A DNA stretch of 64,000 bases from Gottschalkiaceae bacterium SANA (lineage in GTDB: Bacteria > Bacillota > Clostridia > Tissierellales > GPF-1). The stretch covers positions 682,001-746,000 of the forward strand of contig AP028876.1 in NCBI GenBank assembly GCA_036323355.1. The letters run 5' to 3'. Made by a program: the position numbers and the translations under genes. Below the pieces are notes generated by a model that saw only the letters and a list, made by a program, of their open reading frames with translations, was not told the DNA's origin and searched no databases. This document shows, piece after piece, positions 48,859 through 57,360 of the stretch. Each line of letters begins with the position of its first letter. Positions within the stretch are counted from its first letter, which is position 1.

Positions 48859-49808
48859 TGGACATCATACAATTTGACGCAGTGGGGCATGCCTATCAAG
48901 CTGGTGTACCCGTGGTGAGAGATCTGAACTTGAAAATTGAAAAGGGTGAATTTGTCACCTTGATTGGGCCGTCAGGATGTGGGAAAACCACCATTCTAAA
49001 AATGGTCAATGCCTTGATACAACCGACAGAGGGGGAAATATATGTGCATGGGAAAGCTCTTTCAGAGTGGGACCCTATTGCACTACGCCGAAAGGTTGGC
49101 TATGTAATTCAACAAATCGGCTTGTTTCCACATTTAACCATTGCCGAAAATATCACCTATGTATTGGACTTAGAGAAAGTATCAAAGCCGGAACAGCGGA
49201 AACGGGCGGAAGAATTAATTGATTTGATCGGACTCGACCCAAGTTATTTGGATCGTTATCCACGAGAACTTAGCGGGGGGCAAAAGCAGCGGGTTGGGGT
49301 AGCGCGGGCCTTGGCTGCGGATCCAGAGATTATTTTAATGGATGAGCCTTTTGGCGCTGTCGATGAAATTTCAAGACGTGGCTTGCAAGAAGAGGTTGTT
49401 GCATTGCACCGAAAATTGAAAAAAACCATTCTCTTTGTCACCCATGATATTGAAGAGGCATTTCGAATGGGCACTTGGATCATTTTATTTAAAGATGGAC
49501 AGATTGAACAGCAGGGAAGAAGAGAAGAATTGATTTTTCAGCCAGCTAATTCTTTCGTTGAATCCTTTTTTGGATTGAAGAATTTTGTCTCTTATTTAAC
49601 CTTAACATCGGTGTCAGAATTGATGGATACGAAAGCACCTCGACTGACAGATCATGCAGTATTTGCTTCACAATCCGCCATGGATGCAATCAAATTGATG
49701 TTTTTTAATCGGGTGGATTGTGTCAGTGTGAAAAATGGGAAGAATGAGCTGGTGGGGAACTTTCGACTGGCTCACGCAAAGCAACAAATGGAGCATCCCA
49801 GCAAATAG
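48858..49808 (+). CDS. Glycine betaine/choline-type ABC transporter ATP-binding protein
   Basis: The 316-residue ATPase has Walker A GPSGCGKTT (residues 35-43), the Q-loop region QQIGLFPHLTIAENI, the signature LSGGQKQRVGVARAL, Walker B IILMDEPFGAVDEI and the H-loop FVTHDIEEAF. The C-terminal part (about 250-316) is a short CBS-like remnant that may sense ionic strength in related transporters. It powers uptake through the permease at 47310. Confidence 0.93.
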   Translation: MDIIQFDAVGHAYQAGVPVVRDLNLKIEKGEFVTLIGPSGCGKTTILKMVNALIQPTEGEIYVHGKALSEWDPIALRRKVGYVIQQIGLFPHLTIAENITYVLDLEKVSKPEQRKRAEELIDLIGLDPSYLDRYPRELSGGQKQRVGVARALAADPEIILMDEPFGAVDEISRRGLQEEVVALHRKLKKTILFVTHDIEEAFRMGTWIILFKDGQIEQQGRREELIFQPANSFVESFFGLKNFVSYLTLTSVSELMDTKAPRLTDHAVFASQSAMDAIKLMFFNRVDCVSVKNGKNELVGNFRLAHAKQQMEHPSK

Positions 49809-49832
49809 TTGGGGTGTTTTTTTGCAAAAAAA

Positions 49833-49846
49833 TGAGAACCTTCTCA
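49833..49846. promoter_or_regulatory. LacI-type operator, copy 1
   Basis: TGAGAACCTTCTCA differs from the perfect palindromes at 50024 and 50059 in one central base. It lies just upstream of the promoter at 49855-49883. Confidence 0.7.
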
Positions 49847-49854
49847 CAAAAGAC

Positions 49855-49883
49855 TTGCATTATTAATTAAGAGCGTTTATACT
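49855..49883 (+). promoter_or_regulatory. Upstream promoter in the LacI spacer
   Basis: TTGCAT (49855-49860) and TATACT (49878-49883) are 17 bases apart. The transcript would run over the cre-like site and the operators into the LacI-type gene. Confidence 0.55.
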
Positions 49884-49893
49884 AATATCGAGT

Positions 49894-49907
49894 TGAAAAT
49901 GTTTTCA
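49894..49907. promoter_or_regulatory. CcpA cre-like site
   Basis: TGAAAATGTTTTCA matches the cre consensus TGWNANCGNTNWCA except at one central base and lies directly downstream of the -10 box at 49878. It suggests carbon catabolite repression of the operon. Confidence 0.55.
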
Positions 49908-50022
49908 TCCCCGAAAACAGACGAAAACTTAGAGGTGAACCATGAGCAATGACTGAATTATTCTAATTCCCTATGTTTTATTCCCTTACCATCATGCAAG
50001 CATTCGTTTTTTTTGAGCTGAA

Positions 50023-50038
50023 GTGAGAACGTTCTCAC
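50023..50038. promoter_or_regulatory. LacI-type operator, copy 2
   Basis: GTGAGAACGTTCTCAC is a perfect 16-base palindrome with a central CG, as expected for a LacI-family dimer. Confidence 0.85.
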
Positions 50039-50057
50039 GTCTTTTTTTAGAGAATTG

Positions 50058-50086
50058 GTGAGAACGTTCTCAAAATGGTGTATAAT
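50058..50086 (+). promoter_or_regulatory. Promoter and operator copy 3 before the LacI-type gene
   Basis: The palindrome TGAGAACGTTCTCA (50059-50072) overlaps a weak -35 box, with TATAAT at 50081-50086. Repressor binding here would block transcription of its own gene. Confidence 0.75.
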
Positions 50087-50118
50087 AAGCTTATGAAAAA
50101 AATGATGGAGGAATGACA

Positions 50119-51144
50119 ATGTCAACCATATTGGATGTAGAAAGGGAATCAGGTGTATCAAAATCAACAATCTCTAGATACTTAAACGGAAAGAATGTAA
50201 CCGAGAGCAATCGAATTAAGATCATTGCAGCAATCGACAAACTGGGGTATCAACTAAATCCCATTGCCAGCAGTTTGAAAACCAATCGAACCAATACCAT
50301 TGGGATTCTATTGCCGGATGTGACGGACACATTCTTCCCTCCGATTATTAAGAGTTTGGAAGAGGTCCTCACACAAAAGGGATACAGTGTAATTCTTTGT
50401 AATTATCAACAAGATGTAAAGCTAGAAAAGCAAAGGACCCATTTTTTGGCAGGGAAACGGGTTGATGGGATTATCGTGGCCTCTTCATCAAAAACGGGTG
50501 AGCATATTCAAACCCTATTAAATGATAAGATTCCAGTCCTTCTTCTTGACAGGCAGATCCCAAATTTAGAATGCGATGCAGTAATTGTAGATAATGAGGA
50601 AGCAACCTATAGAGCGATAAAGGTCGCTATTCAAAAGGGTCATAAAAAAATTGCCTTTCTTTATGGACCTGAAAATGAATTTACAGCTGTAGAACGCTAT
50701 AAAGGATATGTGCGGGCCATGAATGAGGCGGGTCTTGAAATTCCAGCTGAGTATGTTGTTCAGGGTGACTTTGTGCGCTATAGTTGCAAGAACAAATTTA
50801 TTGATCTGATGAGAATGGCCAATCCACCTACAATCGTTATGGCGGGTAATATTTATATCGCGATCGGGGTATTGGAAGGGATCGTGGAATCGGGCATGAA
50901 GATTCCAGAAGATGTGTCTGTGATTTCATTTGATGATTATACACAAGTGCCGGTTTTAAAATTTATGAATTTCATTTTGCCAAAATTCACCTGTATAAAG
51001 CAGCCGATCGAAGCCTTGGGGCGTCGAGCTGCAGAATTGATTCTTCATCGAATTGAAGGAGAATGGGAAGATGATTTTGTACCAGAAGTGGTGCAATTGC
51101 GCACCAGTTTTGAATTAACTGATTCGGTTGCAGATTTACGGTAA
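50119..51144 (+). CDS. LacI-family transcriptional regulator
   Basis: The 341-residue regulator has an N-terminal HTH with the hinge helix (STILDVERESGVSKSTISRYLNGKNVTESNRIKIIAAIDKLGYQLNPIASSL) and a periplasmic-binding-protein-like effector domain from about residue 60. The effector domain has TIGILLPDVTDTFFPPIIKSLEE, RVDGIIVASS, RAIKVAIQKGHKKIAFLYGP and VSVISFDDYTQVPVLKF. It heads the ABC transporter and dehydrogenase operon and should respond to the imported sugar or polyol. The probable operators are the three TGAGAACGTTCTCA-type palindromes upstream. The ATG at 50119 is chosen because GGAGG lies seven bases before it; one at 50113 is too close. Confidence 0.93.
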   Translation: MSTILDVERESGVSKSTISRYLNGKNVTESNRIKIIAAIDKLGYQLNPIASSLKTNRTNTIGILLPDVTDTFFPPIIKSLEEVLTQKGYSVILCNYQQDVKLEKQRTHFLAGKRVDGIIVASSSKTGEHIQTLLNDKIPVLLLDRQIPNLECDAVIVDNEEATYRAIKVAIQKGHKKIAFLYGPENEFTAVERYKGYVRAMNEAGLEIPAEYVVQGDFVRYSCKNKFIDLMRMANPPTIVMAGNIYIAIGVLEGIVESGMKIPEDVSVISFDDYTQVPVLKFMNFILPKFTCIKQPIEALGRRAAELILHRIEGEWEDDFVPEVVQLRTSFELTDSVADLR

Positions 51145-51179
51145 CAAGTTTTTGCAATTGAATCTAGGGATCGATGTAG

Positions 51180-51236
51180 ACGGCAATTGCCGTTTAATAA
51201 TACGGTGCATGCCGTAAAAAAACGGCAATTGCCGTT
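51180..51236. promoter_or_regulatory. Three spaced palindromes before the sugar-binding protein gene
   Basis: ACGGCAATTGCCGT (51180-51193), TACGGTGCATGCCGTA (51201-51216, imperfect) and AACGGCAATTGCCGTT (51221-51236) lie about 21 bases apart, two helical turns, just upstream of the binding-protein gene. They differ from the TGAGAAC operators, so a second regulator or an RNA-level role is possible. They could also form hairpins in mRNA. Confidence 0.7.
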
Positions 51237-51260
51237 AAATAATAAGGGGGAGGAATTTCA

Positions 51261-52232
51261 ATGAAAAACAAGAAACGATTTTTAGCTTTATTATTGGTAG
51301 CAGTACTAGGTTTAATTGCATTTACTGGTTGCAGCAGCACAGGTGCTGCAGATCCGGTGGCAGCAGCGGAGGATGATGTGGTAGAAATTGCCTTGATCAT
51401 CAAGGCAACAGATTCACCTTTCTGGCAAAAGGTAGCGGACGGTGGGCGCGATTATGCAGCAGAGCATGAAGGCGTCAATGTAACCATTTACGGGGCACCT
51501 TCGGAAAGCGATTTCGAAAAGGCGTTGACAATCTTAGACGACGTGATTAACAGTCAACCAGATGGAATCGTAATTGGTACAGACGGTGCTGAAGGCGCAG
51601 TACCAGCGATTGAGCGAGCAACTGAAATGGGAATCCCTGTGATCACAATTGATACAGAAGTACCAAGTGATCAGGTTGTTACACATCTGGCAACAGACAA
51701 TGTAGCGGGTGGTGCCATGGCAGCTGATGCAATGGTCGAGTATTTGAATGCGGCTGGTATTGCTTTGAAAGGCAAAGTGGGTATTGTGGCTGGTGTTGCT
51801 GGTGTTGATACAATTATCAAACGGGACAACGGTTTCATTGACCGCATGGCAGAAATTGCACCGGAAATTGAAATTCTTGAACCACGATACATTGAAGGCG
51901 ACCCTGCAAAGGGAATGATTGCAACGGAAGACTTTATTACTACATATGACGATTTGATTGGCGTTTATGGCGATTGCTGCTTCTCTGGAACAGGCCTAGC
52001 AAGTGCCATGGAGCAATCAGGTCTTCAAGACGAGATTATTGCCATTGCTTTTGACGATGATCCGTCAGAAGTTGAAGCTTTACAAAATGGTGTGATCAAA
52101 GCTTTGATTATTCAAGATCAGCACAACATGGGTTATGCCGGTTGTGAATCGATTATGAAAGTTAAAGCGGGTGAAGAGTTGCCGAAGTTCATTGACACAG
52201 GTGTTCAAGTAACTAGTAAAGAAGATCTGTAG
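51261..52232 (+). CDS. Sugar ABC transporter substrate-binding lipoprotein (RbsB-type)
   Basis: The 323-residue lipoprotein has a signal peptide ending in the lipobox FTGC (about residue 24) and a periplasmic-binding-protein type I fold. Conserved parts are EIALIIKATDSPFWQKVADGGRDYAAEH, DDVINSQPDGIVIGTDGAEGAVPAI, GIPVITIDTEVPSDQVVTHLATDN and IAIAFDDDPSEVEALQNGVIKALIIQDQHNMGY. It belongs to the ribose/xylose/galactose-type cluster and delivers a sugar or polyol to the transporter encoded next. A hairpin after its stop likely keeps its message in excess. Confidence 0.93.
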   Translation: MKNKKRFLALLLVAVLGLIAFTGCSSTGAADPVAAAEDDVVEIALIIKATDSPFWQKVADGGRDYAAEHEGVNVTIYGAPSESDFEKALTILDDVINSQPDGIVIGTDGAEGAVPAIERATEMGIPVITIDTEVPSDQVVTHLATDNVAGGAMAADAMVEYLNAAGIALKGKVGIVAGVAGVDTIIKRDNGFIDRMAEIAPEIEILEPRYIEGDPAKGMIATEDFITTYDDLIGVYGDCCFSGTGLASAMEQSGLQDEIIAIAFDDDPSEVEALQNGVIKALIIQDQHNMGYAGCESIMKVKAGEELPKFIDTGVQVTSKEDL

Positions 52233-52268
52233 AAAAAAACGGCAAGCCTGAACCTAGGCTTGCCGATA
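52233..52268 (+). terminator. Hairpin between binding-protein and ATPase genes
   Basis: CGGCAAGCCT and AGGCTTGCCG pair around GAACCT, followed by ATACTTTTA. It fits a partial terminator or mRNA stabiliser that raises the amount of binding protein over the transporter. Confidence 0.7.
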
Positions 52269-52293
52269 CTTTTACCTGAGTGAGGAGAGAAAT

Positions 52294-53805
52294 ATGCGAA
52301 ACTGGACACATGAAGTAGTACGAATGACAGATATCCATAAATCATTTGGATCGGTTCACGCATTAAAGGGTGTGAAACTTCAAGTGCATGCGGGAGAAGT
52401 ACATGCCTTGGTGGGAGAGAATGGCGCTGGGAAATCTACATTAATAAAAACATTGATGGGAGTTCATCAAAAAGATCAAGGCCAAATTCATATCGAGGGA
52501 AAAGAAGTAACGGTTCAAAATCCAATCCACGCAGGCCAGTTGGGTTTGGGATGCGTGTATCAAGATGTTACGATTGCTAGGCACTTGACCGTTGGAGAAA
52601 ATTTCTTTTTGGGTAAACTGCCAATGAAAAAGGGCATGGTTGACTGGGATACGGTACATCAGAAAACAAAAGAAACCCTGGATAGTTTGCATATACAGGT
52701 GAATCCGCGAGAAGTGGTGAAAAACTTATCTGTAGCGCAACAAGAGATGGTTGTTATTGCAAAAACTGTTCATCAAGATTGCAAGGTTGTTGTCTTTGAC
52801 GAACCAACGGCTTTATTGGCCAATGAAGAGGTTGAAGAACTATTTAAGATTATTGAAACCTTAAAAGGCAAGGGAATTGCAGTCATCTACATATCTCATC
52901 GTTTGGAAGAGATCTTTCAAATCTGCGATACCATTACCGTATTTAAAGATGGTGCATGGGTGAATACCGTGGAGACAGATCAAACGGATGAAGATCAATT
53001 GATCGCCATGATGGTTGGACGAACCATTGAGGATATGTATTCCATTGAGCATTATGAGCCGGGAGATGAGGTGCTAAAGGTAAAAGGCCTTACTCGAAAG
53101 GGCAGCTTTGAAAATATTGATTTGAGTCTTCGAAAGAGCGAAGTTTTGGGGATGTTTGGGCTTGTAGGATCCGGGCGAACTGAAATTATGCGTGCCGTTT
53201 TTGGTGCGGATTCTTATGAAGAGGGCGTTATTGAATTATTTGGTCAAGAGGTAAAAATTAAATCACCGCAGGATGCCATAAAATTAGGAATCGGACTTTT
53301 GCCGGAAGATCGAAAAGAGCAGGGCTTGTCTCTGGCGACATCGGTAAAAGAGAATATTAACTTGGCAGCATACGATCGCGTTATGAGTAAAGGCGTTATT
53401 AATTTACGCAAGGAAGCTAAGATTGCTGAGAAATATGTCAAAGATTTATTGATAAAAACACCGACAATCGATCAAAAAGTAAAAAATTTAAGCGGTGGAA
53501 ATCAGCAAAAAGTAGTCATAGGAAAGTGGTTGAATCGCGATAGTCGAATTTTTATTTTCGATGAACCAACAGTTGGTATAGATGTTGGGGCTAAACGTGA
53601 AATCTTCCGTTTATTTGAGAAAATCTTGGCGGCGGGAAATTCCATCGTATTGATCTCTTCATATTTACCCGAGGCAATGGGTATATCGGATCGATTAATT
53701 GTGATCCATGAGGGCCAAAAGATGGATACCTTAGTTCGGAGTGAATTTGATGAGGAGCTAATTTTACGATTGGCGTCAGGAATAAAAGATTCGGTGGAGG
53801 AATAA
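52294..53805 (+). CDS. Sugar ABC transporter ATP-binding protein (RbsA-type)
   Basis: The 503-residue protein has two ABC ATPase halves in one chain, as in RbsA/MglA/XylG. The first half has Walker A GENGAGKSTL, signature LSVAQQEMVVIAKTV and Walker B VVVFDEPTALL. The second has a degenerate Walker A GLVGSGRTEIM, signature LSGGNQQKVVIGKWL and Walker B IFIFDEPTVGIDVGAK. It energises import by the permease at 53810. GAGGAGAG precedes the start. Confidence 0.95.
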   Translation: MRNWTHEVVRMTDIHKSFGSVHALKGVKLQVHAGEVHALVGENGAGKSTLIKTLMGVHQKDQGQIHIEGKEVTVQNPIHAGQLGLGCVYQDVTIARHLTVGENFFLGKLPMKKGMVDWDTVHQKTKETLDSLHIQVNPREVVKNLSVAQQEMVVIAKTVHQDCKVVVFDEPTALLANEEVEELFKIIETLKGKGIAVIYISHRLEEIFQICDTITVFKDGAWVNTVETDQTDEDQLIAMMVGRTIEDMYSIEHYEPGDEVLKVKGLTRKGSFENIDLSLRKSEVLGMFGLVGSGRTEIMRAVFGADSYEEGVIELFGQEVKIKSPQDAIKLGIGLLPEDRKEQGLSLATSVKENINLAAYDRVMSKGVINLRKEAKIAEKYVKDLLIKTPTIDQKVKNLSGGNQQKVVIGKWLNRDSRIFIFDEPTVGIDVGAKREIFRLFEKILAAGNSIVLISSYLPEAMGISDRLIVIHEGQKMDTLVRSEFDEELILRLASGIKDSVEE

Positions 53806-53809
53806 GAAC

Positions 53810-54802
53810 ATGATGGAAACAACAATGAAGAAGGAAAATAAACAAACAGGAATTTTGGATAAAATTAATGCTTTTCGGAAACGATACAGTGAAAGCACTT
53901 TGGGTGCGATTTTAATAGTATTTATCATTATTATGTCATTTGCATCAGATCGCTTTTTGACCTTAGGCAATATTTCAAATTTACTTCGTTCCACATCGAT
54001 TGTCGGTGTTGCTGCAGTCGGAATGACCTTTGTTATTATCTCAGCTGGAATTGATTTATCCGTTGGTTCTGTATTGGGTCTTAGCGGTATTATTGCAGCT
54101 CTTTTGATGACGAGTGGCGTGCCAATAATTCTTTCTGTGATTGGTGCAATGATCTGTGGTACAGTCGTCGGTGTCATTCAAGGTTGGGTCATTCACAAAG
54201 GAAGCGTGCCGCCATTTATTGCAACCTTGGCAGGAATGATGATTATTCGAGGCGGTGTGATGCTGATTACCGGTGCCAATATGGTTTCTGGTTTGCCAAA
54301 ATCTTTCCGATCTTTTGCAACAGCTGAATTCTTGGGTTTGCCAGCAGTCTTTTTTATCTGGGTGGTCGTTCTAGGATTGGGTGCATTTATTGCAAAGTAT
54401 ACAAAATTTGGTCGCAACATCTATGCCATCGGCAGCAACGAAGAAGCAGCGCGACTTAGTGGAATTAATATTAAAAAGAATATTGTAGCTGTTTATGGAT
54501 TTTGTGCCTTTACAGCCTCCATTGCAGGTGTTTTATTCTTGGTTCGATTAGGAAATGGCATACCATCAGCGGGACAAGGCTATGAAATGGATGCGGTAGC
54601 AGCGGCAGTTGTTGGTGGTGCTAGTTTAATGGGTGCGGAAGGTAGTATTTTAGGTACGTTTTTGGGTGCGATTATTATCGCTATGATTCGAAATGGTGGA
54701 AATCTATTGGGGATCAATCCATTTATTTTAAATATTATTGTAGGTTCTTTGATTGTAATAGCCGTTCTATTGGACCAACAAGGTAAGAAACAAGGAAAAT
54801 AA
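53810..54802 (+). CDS. Sugar ABC transporter permease (RbsC-type)
   Basis: The 330-residue membrane protein has about 8-10 helices and the family motifs VGMTFVIISAGIDLSVGSVLGLSG, IPPFIATL-like VPPFIATLAGMMIIRGG, NIYAIGSNEEAARLSGINIKKNIVAVYGFCAFTASIAGVLF and DAVAAAVVGGASLMGAEGSILGTFLGAIIIAMIRNGGNLLG. It is the usual partner of the RbsA-type ATPase and RbsB-type lipoprotein. The substrate may be a pentose, a hexose or a sugar alcohol. Confidence 0.95.
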   Translation: MMETTMKKENKQTGILDKINAFRKRYSESTLGAILIVFIIIMSFASDRFLTLGNISNLLRSTSIVGVAAVGMTFVIISAGIDLSVGSVLGLSGIIAALLMTSGVPIILSVIGAMICGTVVGVIQGWVIHKGSVPPFIATLAGMMIIRGGVMLITGANMVSGLPKSFRSFATAEFLGLPAVFFIWVVVLGLGAFIAKYTKFGRNIYAIGSNEEAARLSGINIKKNIVAVYGFCAFTASIAGVLFLVRLGNGIPSAGQGYEMDAVAAAVVGGASLMGAEGSILGTFLGAIIIAMIRNGGNLLGINPFILNIIVGSLIVIAVLLDQQGKKQGK

Positions 54803-54848
54803 CCCCGGGTATTCGCAAGGAATGTCAAGTCGATCCAGGGTATGCTAG

Positions 54849-54913
54849 GTTTATGGCATGCCAAGATCGAGCCAAGAGTAGATAAGGTCAGGTATTGTCT
54901 TTGGCAATGCCAA
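54849..54913. promoter_or_regulatory. GGCATGCC-type palindromes before the first alcohol dehydrogenase
   Basis: TATGGCATGCCAAG (near 54852) and TTTGGCAATGCCAAG (near 54899) are imperfect inverted repeats about 47 bases apart in the 147-base spacer before the dehydrogenase gene. Their GGCA-TGCC core resembles the GGCAATTGCC sites at 51180-51236, so the same factor may bind both. Confidence 0.4.
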
Positions 54914-54949
54914 GCAGAGAAAATATGAGATTAAAAAGGAGAAAATATT

Positions 54950-56122
54950 ATGTACGGATTTGAATTTTCACTACCCACACAAATTAAATTTGGCGAAGGT
55001 GCTGTATCCTCAGTTGGGGAAAAAGCAGCACAGTTTGGAAAAAAAGCATTATTGATTACTTATGAGGAAGACTTTTTTACTAAAGTTGATTTCCTTGAAA
55101 AAGTAGAGAAGAGCTGTAAAGAAGCAGGCGTAGAGTTGATTAAGTACTTTGGCGTTAAAAGTAACCCAACTGTTGAGCATGCTCAGGGAGCCATTGAAAT
55201 TGCCAAAAAGGAAAAACCGGATGTATTGATCGCTCTTGGTGGCGGATCTGCCATGGATGAAGCAAAATACGTCAGCATGGCGGCGCCATATGATGGAGAT
55301 GCCTGGGATTTTGTTGAAGGCAAAGCAACACCTGAGTCTGTATTGCCTCTTGTAGTGGTGGTTACCGTACCGGCAACCAGTTCTGAATTGAACTATACAA
55401 CGGTTATGAACTACGAAAAAATTCAAAGAAAAGATGGCTATGCCAATCCAATCCTTCTTCCAAAAGTAGCCATTCTTGATCCTGAATTGACATATACCTT
55501 GCCTATGCGCCAAACAGCGTATTCAGCAGCGGATATTGTATCGCACTTGATGGAAGCTTACTTTGGCCATGAACTTTCATGGGCACCATTCCAAGACCGA
55601 TATTCACAAGCTTCCATTCGCACCATTATGGATTGCATGGATCGATTGTTGGTCAACCCACAAGACAAAGAAGCGAGAGCTCAGATGATGTGGACAGCAT
55701 CATTTGCTTGGAATGGATTCTATCCATTGGGCTTGGGACCAGCTGATGCGACTATTCACGTATTGGGTCACTCCTTAAGCAACTTCTATGACACACCTCA
55801 TGGTGCGGCTATGTCTGTAACGATCCCGGCAACTATGCGATACTTTATGGATAGCAAAACAGCAAAATTCGCAGGCTATGCCCGCGAGGTATTTAAACTG
55901 GATGAAGCCGATGACAAAAAAGCAGCGGAAGCGGGACTGAAACTGACCTTGGACTGGTTTGACAAGATTGGCTCGCCAAAAACATTGGCAGAAGCGGGGA
56001 TTGATGATCCAAAAGCCATTGCAAAAATGGCGCCAGATGCCTTGCAAACGGCACAAGCATGGGGTCTTGGTGATTTATATACACTTGAAAAAATTGAAGA
56101 CATGTTTGCCCTTTGCAAATAA
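54950..56122 (+). CDS. Iron-containing alcohol dehydrogenase, copy 1 (YqhD/Bdh-like)
   Basis: The 390-residue NAD(P)-dependent enzyme belongs to the group III, iron-dependent alcohol dehydrogenases. The cofactor region has KPDVLIALGGGSAMDEAKY, and the metal site has the Asp and first His in YSAADIVSHLMEAYF and two His in HVLGHSLSNFYDTPHGAAMS. It closely resembles the butanol-dehydrogenase/YqhD branch, which reduces or oxidises varied alcohols and aldehydes. It is probably the first enzyme acting on the imported polyol, or on an aldehyde made from it. The second dehydrogenase gene follows by 39 bases. Confidence 0.92.
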   Translation: MYGFEFSLPTQIKFGEGAVSSVGEKAAQFGKKALLITYEEDFFTKVDFLEKVEKSCKEAGVELIKYFGVKSNPTVEHAQGAIEIAKKEKPDVLIALGGGSAMDEAKYVSMAAPYDGDAWDFVEGKATPESVLPLVVVVTVPATSSELNYTTVMNYEKIQRKDGYANPILLPKVAILDPELTYTLPMRQTAYSAADIVSHLMEAYFGHELSWAPFQDRYSQASIRTIMDCMDRLLVNPQDKEARAQMMWTASFAWNGFYPLGLGPADATIHVLGHSLSNFYDTPHGAAMSVTIPATMRYFMDSKTAKFAGYAREVFKLDEADDKKAAEAGLKLTLDWFDKIGSPKTLAEAGIDDPKAIAKMAPDALQTAQAWGLGDLYTLEKIEDMFALCK

Positions 56123-56161
56123 GTTTGAATTGGTTATAAACACCCAGTGAGGAGACAGAAG

Positions 56162-57331
56162 ATGAAAACATTTGAGTTTCAAATTCCAACTCGGGTGATC
56201 TTTGGGGCAGGAAGTTTGAATCAATTAGGGGAAGCGGCAACTAAAATTGGAACAAAAACCCTAGTGATTTCGGACGTTGTGATGCGAAAGATGGGTTATT
56301 TGGATCGAGTATGCGATCAATTGCGAGGAGTCGGAATTGACGTGGTTGTTGATGACCACGTCATGCCGAATCCGGTTGCCAATTATGTTGACGATATGGT
56401 TCGTCTGTTCTTGGATGAGAAATGTGATGCTGTAGTAGGCCTTGGTGGCGGCAGTGCCATGGATACAGCAAAAGCAGTCGGTTTGGTTGCAAGAAACGGT
56501 GGAAAAATGGTTGATTATATGCCGGGTGGAAGACGAGAAACTTTGGAGAATGTCGTTCCTGCTTTTCCGATTATTGCTATAACGACAACGGCAGGAACGG
56601 GTGCTGAAGTAACAAAGTTCGCTGTAATCACAAATCTAGAAACGCGAGAAAAGCCTGGGGTTGGACATGAGAGTTTATATCCAAAACTGGCGATTGTAGA
56701 TCCGGAATTAACATTAACTCTTTCAAAGCGGATTACAGAGACAACGGGAGTCGACGTGTTATTTCATGGCATGGAAGCCTACTTGTCAAAACCAGCGACA
56801 CCATTTACTGATCTGCTGGCGATTGAAGCGATGGAAATTGTGATGAAACACTTGGAAACGGTGATTGTTGATCCACAAAATTTACATGCTCGGACGCGTA
56901 TTTCATATGCTAATACCCTGGCGGGAGTTGCCATTGTACAAGCGACCACCATTGCTATTCATGGGCTAGGGCATGCCGTTGGCGGGGCGACGAATGCTGC
57001 TCATGGATTGACTATGGCAGCCATTGGTCCTGCATTTCTAGATTTTTCCTTTGATGCAAATATCAAAAAATATGCCAAAGTCACTCAACTATTAAAATAT
57101 GAAGTGGATGGACTTTCAGAGGAGGAGCAAGCGGCACGAGCCGGCGATGCTCTTCGGCATGTACTGAAGAAATTTGATTCGCTTGTAAGCTTAATGGACT
57201 TGGGGGTAACGGAAGAGTTGCTTCCAGAACTTGTAGATAGTGCTTACAGGACCATGCAAGGATGTATCGATGCAAGCCTTAAAGAAGTAAGCCGAGAGGA
57301 TGCGATGCAAATTTATCGGGCTTCTTTGTAA
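56162..57331 (+). CDS. Iron-containing alcohol dehydrogenase, copy 2
   Basis: The 389-residue protein is a second group III iron alcohol dehydrogenase, only distantly similar to the preceding one. It has DAVVGLGGGSAMDTAKAVGLVA, the TTTAGTGAEVTKFAVIT segment, and the metal ligands in TTGVDVLFHGMEAYLS and IHGLGHAVGGATNAAHGLTMA. This pattern is nearer to the FucO/1,3-propanediol dehydrogenase branch. Two different dehydrogenases side by side suggest two oxidation steps or two substrates in the pathway. The ATG at 56162 has GAGGAG in front. The FGGY kinase gene follows 29 bases later. Confidence 0.92.
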   Translation: MKTFEFQIPTRVIFGAGSLNQLGEAATKIGTKTLVISDVVMRKMGYLDRVCDQLRGVGIDVVVDDHVMPNPVANYVDDMVRLFLDEKCDAVVGLGGGSAMDTAKAVGLVARNGGKMVDYMPGGRRETLENVVPAFPIIAITTTAGTGAEVTKFAVITNLETREKPGVGHESLYPKLAIVDPELTLTLSKRITETTGVDVLFHGMEAYLSKPATPFTDLLAIEAMEIVMKHLETVIVDPQNLHARTRISYANTLAGVAIVQATTIAIHGLGHAVGGATNAAHGLTMAAIGPAFLDFSFDANIKKYAKVTQLLKYEVDGLSEEEQAARAGDALRHVLKKFDSLVSLMDLGVTEELLPELVDSAYRTMQGCIDASLKEVSREDAMQIYRASL

Positions 57332-57360
57332 GAAAGGAATGCTGAATAAAGGAGGCTGTG

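Larger units (their letters stand above)
49809..50118 (+). other. Regulatory spacer before the LacI-type gene
   Basis: This 310-base gap holds three copies of the palindrome TGAGAAC(C/G)TTCTCA (49833-49846, 50024-50037, 50059-50072), a cre-like site and two promoters (listed separately). No protein-coding gene is seen. Confidence 0.7.
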
